The position numbers were made by a program, and so were the translations under genes. A model generated the notes under the pieces. It was not told the DNA's origin. It saw only the letters and a list, made by a program, of their open reading frames with translations, and did not search any database. Below, one piece after another: positions 34,843 to 49,022 of a stretch of 64,000 nt of DNA. Source of the stretch: Chionis minor (lineage: Eukaryota; Chordata; Aves; Charadriiformes; Chionididae); contig VZSF01007302.1 of the NCBI GenBank assembly GCA_013398295.1, positions 186,001 through 250,000 of the forward strand, read 5' to 3'. Position 1 is the stretch's first letter; every line of letters starts with the position of its first letter.

Positions 34843-37800
34843 CTGTAGAAGAGAAGGAAGGGTAAAATACATTACTGGTGGAAAGCCATTTCTTTTTCAC
34901 AGTTATTGTGCTTTATTGTGGGTTCTTTCTTCTATCCATAAAAATGTGCTTGTTCAAAATAATTGGTAGTATCATTGTCTAATAAGCTTTCCCTGGAATA
35001 AAATAATATTAATTCATAGGAATAGCATAATATATGTAGTTGCATGGCACAATAACTTCCAGACTCTGCCCTGACAGAAGATGACATGTCCTAGTCTCAG
35101 TTAAATCACTCCAACATACAACAGAAACAAACTTTCCCTTGAGCATGAAATCTACTGCCAGGTAGCTATCTTTTAATATCATTTAGCGATCTTTCAGTAT
35201 GGCTAAGCTGAATCTTTAGTCATCTTTGATTTAAGTTCTATAAGTTTCTGTTGGCTCTAATGCTCGTCAAAGTGTGGTTGCTGGCACATTTTGGAATTTG
35301 ACCCGGGGAGATGACTTGAAACTGAAAAACAGATTCTACTTCGTCCTACGGACAATTTTGTGGATAAGGGTGGGAAGCTCACCTCTTTCATGTTCATTTT
35401 CTTTAAAAAATATTGGGAGCAGAAATATCTTTCCTTAGTAAAGAACTGTTGTAGTATCACTCACTATCTTTACTGCAGTCTTTGCTTTAGAGACTATAAA
35501 CTCACAATGTCAAAAGGATGATTTTGACCTCTGATGATTTCCTGCATAAGCTAAAGACAGAATCCGGCCTTTAACAACTGTTCAGATTAGGCTTCAGGTG
35601 ACAAGCTTTGAATTAAAGAGCTGAGTGGTAAAGAACTAATGTCCTGGTATAAGCATGCAGAAAGAAGAGGTGATGGGGTTGTGTATTGGAGGTGTCTTCT
35701 CTTAGGATATCAAAAAAATTCAGGTCCCATCTGCTATTGTAAATCCAAAAAAGGAGCCCAGCTCCTGCTTCTTCCTGATCCTTGTGTCAGAGACATGGCA
35801 AACGATGACCGACTTCCAAGAAGCAGCTATCTATGTGTGACTCGTCTAGTAATTCTGTAAACCACCATCTTACCAGCTCATAAACCTGGAAGACTTATCC
35901 AGTGTACAGAAAAACTCAGTAATCTCTCAGATTTCCTACTAATGTCTAAATGTCTTAGTGAAGGAATCTTAAATGGGGATCATCTGCTACCTCAGCAGAA
36001 AAAAAATGAAAAACTAAATCTAAATATCTCCACTACTTATTTACATTTGATGTTGAGATAGAACACATAATCTTATCAGCTGTTGAAAGCCGCAAGTTCC
36101 AAGATTTTCTAAGTGGTTTTCTGTTTATATACTCCCTCTTTGACTAGGTACCAGGAAAAATAAGGTCTTCAGTAAAAGCCGATAATACTTCAAAGTGTCA
36201 CATTTTCAGCCTGGCACAAGTACAGTATAATGAGGTTTGGGTGATGAACTTGTAAAAACAGTGTGGGCTTTATCAGCTCTGTTGATAGTAGCGGATTTCC
36301 ATCACTGGAGAATGTACACTCACAGGACAGGACTTGATATATTTTTTCCATCAGCTTCAGTGGCAGTGAATCAAGCCCTATGTTTTCTCACAAAATACAA
36401 GCCAGTTACTACCACGTGTGGTGGATAGGGCAGTTCTGAGTGATGCAGTATTTGAAGAATTAGGTCAGTCTCAAACAACACTGTTAGAATTTTATATTGA
36501 TGCCATATGATAAGCAGTTGATAATCATTCTTTCAAATTAAAGGATGTGGCATGAGATCACACCATGTAATTTAATAACCATATAAAATCTCGATCCTAT
36601 TAGCTAAAAATCCCTCAGATTTGCCAGACTCATCAGAATATAACATTACTGCAAAAATGCTCATTGATTCATCACAGGAGCTGGAAAACAGGAATCCTTT
36701 ACATTTCCCTTTCTTCCACCCTGCCCCAAATTGTTTCTTTTCTCAGATGGGGATCTCATTGTATGAATACTGTGATTCACTAGAATATCTCCAAAAGGCC
36801 TAAAGACTGGGGTTTGAAAAGTTTTGTGATACAATCAGGGCACTAGAGATGGAAATCAAGATCACATTGAGCGCTATTAGATTTTATTGTCTTTGATGCC
36901 TAGTGCCTGTTCACTCAGTAGGAACTGTATTTACTGTGTAAACATGAAGATATGTAGTAGTAGGTTTATAGTTCACTGATGTATGGGACTCTGCATGAAA
37001 GTAAAGGATATGTAAATATCCATGGTAATGAGACATTTACTTACAAGAGGTGTTTGAGAAAATCAAAGTGGCTAATGAGATCTTCTGAGAACCACCTGCT
37101 ATGCTAGCCTTGCTAGCTTAAATTAAATGAGTTTGATTGGAATAGTGAAAGCTTCCTTATTTCCTAATATTACTTCAACAGCAGTTGTTTTCCAAACAAT
37201 GGTATAGTAATAGATACTGCAAACCAACCTAGAGAAATACAAGCAAATCCTCATACTGCAGAAAAAAAAGCATAGACATGGAAAAAAATATTTCCTAGCA
37301 CATTGTTTCAAATTCAGTTATATCAGGTGTTTGGGGGGGAGTTTTGTTTGGTTTTTTTTTTTTTTTGCGGTAATACCATGCAGAGCTAGAAAAGAGCCCC
37401 ATTAAAAAAAGACATTAAAAGTTCATTGTGCTAGAAAGCATTGATGTGCTGATATTGGAAGACAGGGGTAGAGAAGCAGAGAGTCAAGTAATTTGCTTGA
37501 GTTTCTAAAATATGTGAAGGACAGAGATTGGAAAGAATTCATAATCAATGAGAATGTTGTCTGCTCCTGCCTGGAAGAGCATATTTAAAACAAACAATTT
37601 CCAAAAACAAAGAAAAGAATGAAGAAAAAATATTAAATGTAATAAAGCCAGTGTGCACAATCCCCTTACGTTTGTAAACCATGATACAGCCAGCAACTCC
37701 TGCTGGGTGAAATCTGCCCACGGAAATCAATGTGACTTGAGTGTCAAACTGCACAGCGGGGTTCTCCTCTGGCACTGACGGCATGTCTCCTTTGCCATGT

Positions 37801-40800
37801 GATGTAGGAATGCCCAACTAGCTTTGGAAGAGGTAGCTCAGACTCTTCAAGCAGCAAGGTGCAGCTTCCAGTGGCAAATTTTCCTATTTCTTAGCATGTT
37901 AGAAATCAGTAACAACAACAGATAGTTTTAAAAAATAAGATTTCTTGTGGGCTGGAGTGAAAAGTAATGGTCCTGCTAATGGATGGTCTTGAAAACAAGA
38001 TGCCTTGCGGAAAGCACATACTTTGCCTTCCCTTCCCATATCTGCACTGCAACCTGCAGACTGAAATTCATGGTTGGTAAACTGGGGTTCATCTCAGATG
38101 GCATCTGATCTTGGGTAACTACTTATGCCCTTGTCATACCATGGGCATAAAAATGTTTCATCTTATTCAACTAGTCACCTCCTCTCCGATAGGACGGATG
38201 ATCCTTTGGGTGCCCCCATCCCTTGTCCCTGACTTTTGAGGAAACATGAAGTAGTCATTCAACTATAGGATCAATCAGGATTGGTTTAACTTCAGATGGC
38301 TAAGACTCACCCTTTTACCCTTATTGAGCTAAGTGAAATTTCCTCTGTAGCTCATGGAGAGAGACCTTCCAGATAGGGATAATCCCATTTTAAGGTGGCA
38401 GTGAATCACAGTCTAAGTGTACTTCCATCTCTCCACTAACTATACTCAGTAGATCAGGGCTAAGAACTAGCTTAGCCTAGACTGTTGCCTGTTCAATGGT
38501 TGAAGCTTGTATTCCCCATGGGGTCTATGTGGTCTTTTGGAGCAGACAGGAACCAACTCTGTCCTCTGGGCAGAGGGCTGACCAGTGGCTATGCAGCCTC
38601 CCTTAGACACTTCCCAACCCTCAGCAAAGGAGTCCAGCTGAGGGCTGGGACGTGTTACTATGAACTGTGCCAGCATGGGTGTGCAGCTTCCGAGCAATTC
38701 AAACCACTGGCAAATCACAGTGGCTGGTTACGAAAAGCCACCTGATCAATCCCTACATCTGTCTGAAGCTTCTTCTTGTAAACGTGAAATAAAAATCATG
38801 TCTAGACTGCAAGTTCGCTGTGTCAGGATCTACCTTATACTCTTCTTGTGAAATGTACTTCAAAAAATAAGAGTCCTGATTTCAGCTGAATCCACAATAT
38901 GGATTTTATATGAATTTCATATGAAGCCCATAACACCTAAGTTTAAATTCAATATTGTTGAAGCTGAGGGGAGTGCCTCATATACCTAAGGATGGATCTG
39001 ACTTGGCAGCCACTGAAGAAGAAGCACTCTTTCAGAGAAAAGCCAAATTTCATAATACAGAGGAAACTATGTGTATTTACCATTGCAGAATCTTCTGATG
39101 CAATTTTAAAATTATACGTAGCTTTAAACCCATTCTAGTCATCCTCCGTCCATGGAGATTCATGTAAGCCTTATTCCCATCCTTCACTTTAAATCAAGCC
39201 TCTTGGAGCAAAACACTTTCTCTCTAACCTGCTACTCCTGGCAGCTGAAAATCTCCCTTCTTGCCTCAAATGTCCGGACAAGCACCAAGAGGAAAAAAAA
39301 TAAAAAAAAATCCACCCCAAAGCAAGCCATGCTGGCAGAATAGCAGTGATAAAGAGCTCTTCTGAAAGTGCTTATAGTCCCTTATCTTTTTCTCTGCTGT
39401 GCAGGACTGTCTTGAGATACCCAGTTTTGATAATGGCTAGATTTAAAACCAGATTTTCAGCAGCCCCATAGCTGAAGTTCACCAAGTGGAACGAATGGAC
39501 CTCACTTTAAACCCGCTGTGAACAGAGCCTGTTATCTTCCACCAACACAGTCACTATGTCACCAGGACTACGCACAAGTTGTTCTTTTTCTATAGAAACT
39601 TTTGTCCTATTTTCTCATTGTGCCTCTACTGCAACACCCTTATTTATGCTCTCTCTATTTAAATCCTTTTAACAGTATCCACAACAACTTCCCATGTCAT
39701 TGTCCTGTCCTTAGTGCAACATGTCTCCTTCTCATCTCTGCTAACTTTTTGGCAAGAGAAAGTGCAAAAGCAGAGACAATTTTTGGAAGGCAAGACCCTG
39801 TGTACTAATTCACTACTCACTCATTCACACCTCTTAATAAAGTGGGTAAGTGCTGCCTGGCCCCCTCAGTGTGAAAATAATTATTTTGCCATCTTTCTTG
39901 TACTCAGCGCACCATTTTCCCAAAACATACGGGGATACGCAGCTTTGAAACTAGTGTACCTCTGTCAAATGCTGGTGACTTTGTTCAGGAGACTCAAAAT
40001 TACTGGGCGACAGGGGGGGAGTGAAAAAAGGAATAGCAGGACAATGAACAAAGGGATTTATGGATTCCAACACAGACAAAAGGGAATAGACAAGAATTTG
40101 CATAAAATTTGTTTACTTGGGAAGTCAAGAAAAAATGAGAATACATAATGTTAGACCTCTGTATTTTTCTTGTGTGGAAATAAAAGTTTGAGATGAAAAT
40201 CCATCCTTTTAGCTTACAGCTTTCAGTTTGATTTTCAGTTTCTCTCTTCATTTACTAGTTTCAAGTATCACCTTCAGGGTCATATTACCTTCAGGAGAGT
40301 AATATCAAAGGAAATGTAATGTTACAAGCCAGCATATTAAAGTGAATTATAAGATACACAATAAATTTTAAAGGGCATACTACATACAAAGCCTTTCAGA
40401 GAGAGGGGGAATATAAGTACTCTGTTCCTTCATAAATCTAGGTAAATACAAAATAATAAAGGTTTAAGTGAGGCCTGGGTGTGGGGCGTAGATTTTCGAA
40501 AGTAATTGACATTTCAAATTAAAGGTATCTTATAGGAGCTTCTATTACAGAAATGGTGGTTCTGTATGTGTTTTAAGTTAGTCAGCAAACTTATAACACT
40601 GTCAGATTGAAGAGCCTCTTTTGAAAGTCCAGGCCATAAGAAAGTAGAAAAGAAACATCAGCTGAAATTCCAGAGTAAGTTAAAAAAGGGGGGAAAAAAA
40701 CCACAAAGCGGGGCGGAAGAAATTCTATGTTGGAAAAGACAATACTGCATCATGGAAAAAAAAAAAAGTTATTCCTTCCTTAAAATGTCTTATATACAAA

Positions 40801-42003
40801 GTAGGCATGAAAGACTGAGTACAAAGGGAAGCTGAGCAGAGAAAAAGAAAAGGTTTTTTCCTTCCCAGCTCTGCTCACAATAGATTTTGGAATTATTTAA
40901 ACAAAGTCTATTTATTATTTCAGCATATATCATTCAGACCAGCTATTAGACTAAGAATTTGTTCCTCTATCCAAATTTTGCTACTTCTCCACTGAGATGC
41001 ACCTTGCATTGTCTAACACGGTATTCATTCATCTTAACAGTACAAATATTATATATGTAAATCTGAGCTAAGTTCTTCTGCATTTCTTTTACAGTGCATG
41101 AAGAAAAACAGACACCTCTGGAGGGAACTGTTAGAGAGTCTCTAAGATAAACTATCCTCTGGAGATGTGTATTTTCTTCCACTGATTAAAAAAGGCACCA
41201 AGAGAAAGCCTAATCTTAGGCTTAAACCAGCTGGAATTAGAGCAGAGGAATTCCATTTACATAGTCCTAGTCACTTGGCTAGGGCTGTATGTGAAGAAAA
41301 ATAAGCTGCTGTCAAGCTTACCAGCAGTCAGCCCACCTTAATATTTTCCATTACCTTTCTCTAAATAACTGCCACCCCTGCCATAAAGTTATGCAACACT
41401 ATATTATGACTATTTAGAGTCCATTGTTTATATAGCGGTAATGATATAAACAATGATAGCATTTTCTACTAGTCCGTCACTATCAGTAAAGTGAGTTGTT
41501 TTATGGGATGACGTTTTCAGACATCTAAAACATACTAAGTGCAGCGCTGTTTTCAAAGAACTATTAAAAGTATCAGCTTAAATTTATGAAAGAGAACATT
41601 GGAAAAAATGATTTGAGATATTTCACTTCTCATGTAGCAAGTTAATCCTAGTTTATATTAAAAACTAAAAATCAAAGAAACAGAAACCGTGTTTTTTCTT
41701 TGATTGGAATGGTGGGTTTTATAGCACAACACTAGAAAAAGATGAGCTGAAGATGGCAGGCTTTAGATCTCAAAGGATTCAGTGCATATGCTTCGCATTT
41801 GCAAACAGCAATTGTATATTTTAGAACTGGGAGCTGGGTTTTTTTTTTACCAGAGCTCATCAGAGAGGATTTCAGCTGGTTTGGATGTTCTGCATCACTC
41901 AAGCACTTTGGTTCACCTTCTGCCCACCTTAGGACAGAACCAAACAAATTAGAAATTAGAACTCTACCCTTATTCCTACTATTTTGATGGGGACAAAAGT
42001 ACG

Positions 42004-42021
42004 TACACACACACACACACA
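42004..42021. repeat. (AC)n dinucleotide microsatellite
   Basis: About nine AC units in a row, within the 27.8 kb intron. Confidence 0.9.
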
Positions 42022-44263
42022 AGTCACTGTTCGACCATGATCTGTCTCAGGAGTGAAAAGAGAAAGAAGATCTTCTCATTTGTGCAAAAATTCAAACATT
42101 AGAACTACTCTCCTCGAGAAGGTGAACGGTTCTTGTCTATGTCTCGTATGAAGCACACCTCAAAAGGAAAGGTTAATACCAAATCATTATCTTTTTCCTT
42201 AAGCATTTTTGACATGGCAAAGATCAGCCTTCAAATAACAGGAGCTGTTATGTATAATTAGAGAAGTATAAACCTTTTTTTCTTCTTTTAGAGCTGTTTA
42301 ATTCTTTACAATCACAGGATATTTATTCTAAGCTCACACTTATTGCTGTTCTTGCATTGTTACCTGCCAAGGAAACCTCATCCAAGAAAATCTCCAGAAA
42401 CCTTTAAGTGCTGCCAACTGATTGGCCTTAGGTGAGCTTTGGAGAGTTTTAAAGAGAAGCTTCAGTTTAGCAAAATCTTTGGAACGGTTCTTTGTCTAAT
42501 TATACAGAAGAGTAAAAAGCCAATAATTTGGGAAAATTAGAGATTTTTTGGTTTTTTTCAAACTTTCTTTAAATATAATAAAAAAGATTGGTTATTCACT
42601 TACAAGAAAGTCACCACTTCGTTGCTCTGGAGGCAGAGACACCCTGTGAAATTACTCAAAAAAATTGGGAGATTTTATTCCAACACTGCTGGAGGACAGA
42701 ATGACATAAACTGCCAGAATCTGAACCAGTGCCAGGTTTATCAGCTGAAGATAATCTGGCATCACTCAGGACACGGGTTATGTGAGATCATGGGGTACTG
42801 CTGGAGGCAGCCTCGCCTGGCAGCAGCTGGTGCCCCTCACTTTTATTGCTGGTGGCAGCCGAAATGGCTGTCATTGTCCTACCCCATCACCACACCATTC
42901 TGACTCACTTCCCTCCCTTCTTTGGAGAAGAAGAGATCATGCACTTTTCTTTATCAACTCTATCTTCCATTAATTCTCCGAGCTGAGAGAGAAGGGAAAA
43001 GGAAGGCTATTGCACCAGGCTTTTCATCCATCACAGCGTTACAAATTTTAATCTTTTAATGACTGACCTCAGAGTAATTTCTGGAAGTTCATAGTAAAAA
43101 TACTGGCTGAAGTTCGCAGAGTTATGACAGAGTTTGAGAAGAAAGTGATGAAGCAAGAACTAGAAAAATGTGTTTCTCTTCCACAAAGCCTTACCTTCCT
43201 CATCAGACCCTATCCTTATGGATCCTGCCCCTCACAGGCACAACCTATCCATAAAGAGTAATTAACTGAGGACAAGTGGGTGGAGCACTATCAGCTGTGT
43301 CTTATCTTTTTGAATAATTTCAATTAAAGATATTAACTGAGCCCACAATTAGTTGTGATGATAGAGGAATTGGATAGAAATAGATACATATTATATATTT
43401 ATATGTATAATTTGTATAAGATATCATATACAATATATTTTTTCCCCACCAGTATTAATGTACCTCACAGTGAACCCTGGCTTTCAACTAGGGCTGTGGG
43501 TAAGGCATCTTTCCAACCTGTGTAGCTGAACAGTTCATTGTCACTTTCGCCACCCATGGAGAACCGTGATATTTGGCCCATTATGAGTTTTATGGGCCTG
43601 TGAAGAAGACATCTGTAAAGATCACTAGGATAAGTAGTTGCCATGGATACACAGAAAGGAGAAATTTTTTCAGCATGTCTTTTTGGTGTTTTGGAGTCTG
43701 CATTCCTTTGAAAATGGAGGGAGGATTTAGTTACATGGAAGAAGATGAGAAGAAGATTTAGTAGCAGGTCTCTTGAGCACTGAGGTTTCCTAGTAATAAA
43801 TTTAGGGCTTCAAATCTGTTCTATCACAAAAGAAAAAAAATGATACGTATTCCTTTGATTTGTTAGTTTCTAACTAACCTCCCAACAGCACTGAAGTGGG
43901 ACTAAAATTGGATACCTTGAGATAGTCTCTGGGTATGGATTTACACTCCAATCTTAAAAAACCCCAGTGTACTAGAACAGGATTTTCAATGAGACTTATT
44001 CAGGCAAAATCTGAGGTAAACAGTTGCCTAGTGAATAACATTTGTCAAGAACTTTGACTTATTTCTTAAAGGATAAATAATAAAACAGGTGTTAAAAAGC
44101 TTTGACGCTGAAAATAGCAACTGACCTCGAGTCTATATGACTGGCAATTTCAGAATTTATATTAAATTCTGTTACATATATACTAAGTTCCCTCAAAGAA
44201 ATTATCATTATTCAGGTTTCATGGCAGCTCTAGGGGTAAGAAGATTTTCTGCTTTTTTTGCAG

Positions 44264-44312
44264 CTGAAAACCAAACAAACAATAAAACCAAACCAAACCA
44301 AATCAAACCAAA
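44264..44312. repeat. A-rich (AAACC)n-like repeat
   Basis: Consecutive ACCAA and AACC units (CCAAACAAACAATAAAACCA then AACCAAACCAAATCAAACCA) form an imperfect pentanucleotide repeat. Confidence 0.85.
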
Positions 44313-45746
44313 ATGATGACATGGAAAGCTAAGCACTTTCCAGAGCAAGAGTTGTAACACAGCCCAGAAACAAGCTGCCCCTTCATATTCAGACTCCTGT
44401 CCTCACTTTCTTGCTTTTCTATTGTTTATAAATAGAGCTATCTCAGTGGAAAAGGCACGTCTGTAGTAGAAGACAACTTATAATAGATCTTGGGCCAAAT
44501 TCATTCCTGATGTAACCACAGTGACGCCAGTGTGGATACTCTTGAGAGGCATTTATTCCTTGTTTACGCTTTCAAATCTGAGAATGAGAAATGACTGAAT
44601 TAAATAACTTAATTTCTTCCAGTGTGCAAATTCCATAATCTCTCCTGGATATTGTTCTAGTGGTGAGTCAAGCAATTCCTTATTAGAGCCCATGGGACCT
44701 TATGAACTAGCGGAGGAAACAAAGGAAATAAATACATTATGAAAAGCCAGTTCATACTCTGTTAAGAGGCATGTTAACACATTGCATTTCATACTCCTGA
44801 ACAGGAAGACAGAAGCCCTATTTTGTTCAAGCTTTAAGAGCAACTGAAAAAGAAATCTTGAAGCCAAAGTGTGATTCAATATCAATGTCAGAGTTTAACA
44901 GAGCTTGTCTCCTGTTTCATATTGAACTATTCTGCCTGCAATGTACTCAGAGAGTAGGAAAAATAACACTGGAAATTAAACGTAATCCAGCTTCACAAGG
45001 ATTTGCATATACCTGGGAAATTTTGGTCAGTATGAAAGAGACTAAAGGAAATTATATTATTATTCAATAAGTTCCCAGCTACTAGATGCCTTCCTGTCAA
45101 AAATAAAGATATATAAAGATATACACCTTGATCTGGGCAGGTTACAATCTGAAATCAGTGAAAAGGCATGTGAGGGGTATCAATAGATCAAAAGGGAGGC
45201 AGAGTGCATGATGAAGAAGGACAAAAGAGATGCTAGTGAAGCATGGACACTTGGAGACTATCATGAACATTCCCATGGTAATGAACAGTGGATGTTTTCA
45301 TTTTTTATATATATTTAATTTTTTTCTCCTGGAAAGATTTTTTTTTCAGAAAGACGACGGGAAACAATGGAATGGACTGTGGACTGGGAAGGGGCCACCA
45401 ATGCCATCACACTCGGACCAGCACTATCACCAGCAAGCAGAGGCCATACAAATTTAATCCAGAAAAGTGAATGCACTACTCACAACTCTATATTGTATAA
45501 GCTACAAAACAAAAAAATCTCCCAACAACCTATAGTAAAGTACAAAAACCCCAAATCCATAAACATCACAATGAAACATAGGAAGAGGTCAGAAGTATTT
45601 CTGACATTTAGGTAGTTGAAACCTGTTAGGTGTTCAGGCAGGTAAATGGTGTTCTGGGAAGAATGTGGGGTTAAGCCATATTTGGGAAAAAAGCTTCTGC
45701 AGATCCTTATTTTCTTTTTGTTTACTCCTGTAAATGAAGAGTTAAT

Positions 45747-46053
45747 TCATAGAATCATAGAATTATAAAATCACTTGGGTTGGAAGAGACCTTGAAGATC
45801 ATGGAGTCCAACCATAACCTACACTACCTAAAACACCACTAAATCATGTCCCTCAGCACCACGTCTGCCCGTCTTTTAAATACCTCCAGGGATGGCGATT
45901 CCACCACCTCCCTGGGCAGCCTGTTCCAATGCCTGATAACCCTTTCGGTAAAGAAGTTTTTCCTAATATCCAACCTAAACCTCCCCTGGCACAACTTGAG
46001 GCCATTTCCCCTTGTCCTGTCGCTTGTTACTTGGGAGAAGAGACTGACCCCCA
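45747..46053 (-). mobile_element. CR1 LINE 3' fragment
   Basis: The plus strand begins with ATAGAATCATAGAATTATAA (the reversed octamer tail), then TTGGAAGAGACCTTGAAGAT. The minus strand stays open as the CR1 ORF2 C-terminus: [44 protein letters not shown]. It is about 307 bp, 5'-truncated, and highly similar to the 3' part of the copy at 53.0 kb, so both belong to one fairly young subfamily. Confidence 0.92.
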
Positions 46054-47514
46054 CAAAAATTCCAACAAAGTCAATGAGTTTCCCCGTGTATAAAGATGTT
46101 ATAAGTCAGAGACTAATTGTTTTAGAGAATTTAGAGGTGGGTTAAAAAAGAAATAGGAAAATGAATAAAGTATATTATTCCTTCTCCCCCTCTTCTCACT
46201 AAAAAAGGTTAAAGACCTAGTAGAAAGAGAAACTGTTCTATGGTGTTGCCTATAAATATGTATGGGTAGGTAATTACACTCCCATCTGAAGTAATAAATA
46301 ACTATACAAATTTGCATGCATATAATCAATATTCTTTTACTGGTGGTATTTATCTGAATGTAGAATAATTATAAAAAAACAGAAAATGAGCCTGAAGGGA
46401 CCTGTGGAGCTCATAGAGATTATTCTCTGCACCCAGGCAAAATAAACCATAACTAAAATATCTAAAAGGAAGTTTGGGAGTTCTCATTGTCTGTGACATT
46501 CTTATTAGCTCAACAAAGGATGAGAAAAGTACATTACAGGGCATAATTCTGTACACTTAATTTATAGAGTCAAGGTCCAGACACTTCTTTATGGTTCAGT
46601 CATTTGATAACTTTTAATTGCAGGAACTAGCATAGTACCAGTGTCATATATAAAGATGGCAACAAACTTCTTCACGATATTCTGAGAGTGAACAGATGTC
46701 ATCCTTAGCAGATATAAAATTAACCACATCTTCCAGTTAGATGTGGAAGTTATTTATAGGTATATGTATGAATTTATACAGGTATAGAGTATAGGTATAT
46801 AATTACATGTAACTTTAGATCGCTCCGTCCAGAGACTAACTGTTTAAGGTACATCTAGAAGAAAAACTAGAAAGCACATCAAAAATGTTCCATTTGTAAC
46901 CCAAGCAAGAAATCTTATTCATGTAAACAGGCATGATCAGCTGTTGAAATCATGCCGTTTGAACTTTTCTTAATCGGTTCTCAGAGCAGAAGAATAATGG
47001 GAAATAAATCAGTGATTCTGATATATCCTGTGTGAAGATAATTATAAAATAGTTTTACAGACTGGGAGTACTGTATTTAATTTTGTCCTGGCTTACTCAA
47101 TGATCGTAACAATGGGTTCTGTAATTTGCAGGTTAGCAGAGAAGGAGTAGAATTATATTAGTCCTTTGGCTGTATGACCAAAACCCTGGAGTAGATTCAA
47201 GTACTTTCACGTCTGGGGAGCACAGATGAGGCATGCTCTCAAAATGTATACAACAGTCCTTCAGTGCATTTTAATTAACTGTTTGTGGTCATTATTTCAA
47301 TTTGGCTTTGCTCTTGTTACATGGTTTGGACATACTCGTCTTACACACTCTAATAATTGGTTTTCTCTTCTAAAGCATTTCATTGTGCATTGACTTCTGT
47401 TTCCAGGAATTTTTTTACACACAGGCCCCGGTTAGTCACTCAGTTATGGATTATTCTGGCCTTACTTTTTGTTTTGGTTGTGATTTCTAATTGCAGTGTT
47501 TCACTGTACTTCCT

Positions 47515-47554
47515 TTGATTGGTTTTTTTCCTGTGAAGGAAAAAAACCAATCAA
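47515..47554. repeat. Perfect 17 bp inverted repeat, 6-base loop
   Basis: The left arm TTGATTGGTTTTTTTCC (47515-47531) is exactly complementary to the right arm GGAAAAAAACCAATCAA (47538-47554), with TGTGAA between. It would fold into a stable hairpin on either strand. It is not part of any recognised CR1 copy. Confidence 0.97.
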
Positions 47555-47624
47555 TTCCAACAACGGTGTGAGCATGAAATTTATAGCTTGATTATGGCAA
47601 GCTGCTGGGGAAAGGCATTCAGAA

Positions 47625-47661
47625 AGTTTTTGATTCCCACACTGTGAGTGGGAATCAACTT
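47625..47661. repeat. Second inverted repeat, 11 bp perfect core
   Basis: TTGATTCCCAC (47630-47640) pairs exactly with GTGGGAATCAA (47648-47658) around a 7-base loop. With a small bulge the stem can extend outward (AAGTT against AACTT). It starts 75 bases after the first hairpin ends, and both stems begin with TTGATT. Confidence 0.95.
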
Positions 47662-48814
47662 GCATATTAAGATACCTTAATTTAGGTGTTTTAATCTGCA
47701 AACAGAATGTAAATGTCAATATCTATCAATTGTACGAGGAGTTTTGGAAGACTAGCCAATATTATAATAATAGTAACATCAACAACAGCATTAGATGTCT
47801 GATATCCAGTGATGCAACTGTTCCCCAAGAAGGCCATTATTCCCTAAATGCAGTTCTTTTTTCTGAAACATGTATTGAAAATGCCTGTTGAATTCCGTGG
47901 GGGCTGAATTTGCAGGCTGCAGCAGCAAAATTACACCTGGAGAAGGGCAAGAGCTGTTCCTTGTGCTGACAGCAGAATGCTCCCACTGCCAGCTGGGTAT
48001 TTGCTGCACTTCTTTTAGTAAAAGGTGTATTCATTTTAAGAATTATCAAAAATCTTAAAAGTATTCTTTCATAGTGATCTTTTCAGTAAACAAACTGGTG
48101 GTAGCTATAAATATATTATTAGCTGGGAGGTGAGTCTGTTTGGATATTTCCTTATGGCTTGAGGCTCAAAACTACCCATGTTAAAAGCAAAATTGCCTCT
48201 AAACTACATGTTTACAGTACGGTGCAAGAGGCAAGCAATTACTTTGATTCATCTGTAAATCATTTATAAGACACTATGTATTCATTGAGCTGTCAAAATC
48301 ACGAGTCTTCGTGACATCCAGGAGCAAAATTCAGAAATGAAAAGAAGAGGAAAGAACATTTACTTTAACTGAGATCTATTTGAAGTCTGGATGGCAAGAT
48401 TTCCAAATTCTATTCTTTCCAAATATCTTGCAGGAATAATGCATATATTTGAAAAAATAAACAAAATCTAACGTGCCTTAGAATTGGACTCTAACATTCA
48501 ATGTTCCTGTAGATATGAAATGAGAAAAAAACTTTTTTGCTATAGAGGAGCCTACATGTCTACTTTAAGCAAACATTCAGCTTTCAGCCAAGCAAACATG
48601 AGATTAATTTCACCTTTAGACTTCAGCATGCTGTTGCTTAAGTATTGCTACACCACAGAATTACCTATTTCTGTGGTGGAATTCATATTAAAAAATTAAA
48701 TCTCAAGCTGGGAAACATAACAGCACAGGCCAAATTCATTTTTTTCTAACGTAACATGCAAAATTTGTCTCTCTAGAATGAAATATTTCAACACATTAAG
48801 CTTTGTGACCCCCA

Positions 48815-49022
48815 CAAAACATGTGAGAAAGTTGGAGCACCTCTCCTATGAACACAGGCTGAGAGAGTTGGGGTTGTTCACCCTGGAGAAGAGAAGGCTC
48901 CAGGCAGACCTTAGAGCCCCTGCCAGTACCTAAAGGGGGCCTACAGAAAAGATGGAGAGGGACTCTTGATCAGGGAACGTAGTGATAGGACAAGGAGTAA
49001 TTGCTTCCTGTAAATTGAGAGA
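48815..49022 (+). mobile_element. CR1 LINE internal fragment lacking its 3' end
   Basis: The block AGTTGGAGCACCTCTCCTAT, TTGGGGTTGTTCACCCTGGA, AGAAGAGAAGGCTCCAGGCA and the GTGATAGGACAAGGAGTAAT region match the 3' part of CR1 ORF2 in the plus direction. The similarity stops near 49022. The H-W-N-R-L-P region, the final GGTTGGA block and the octamer tail are all missing, which is unusual for CR1 and implies a later deletion or insertion. Confidence 0.8.

Noticed and set aside
34508..34969. 153-codon open frame on the plus strand
   Set aside because: It overlaps the real minus-strand exon at 34735-34842 and is its antisense shadow.
39714..40148. 144-codon open frame on the plus strand
   Set aside because: No recognisable motif and low-information composition; one frame of this length is not surprising in 64 kb read in six frames.
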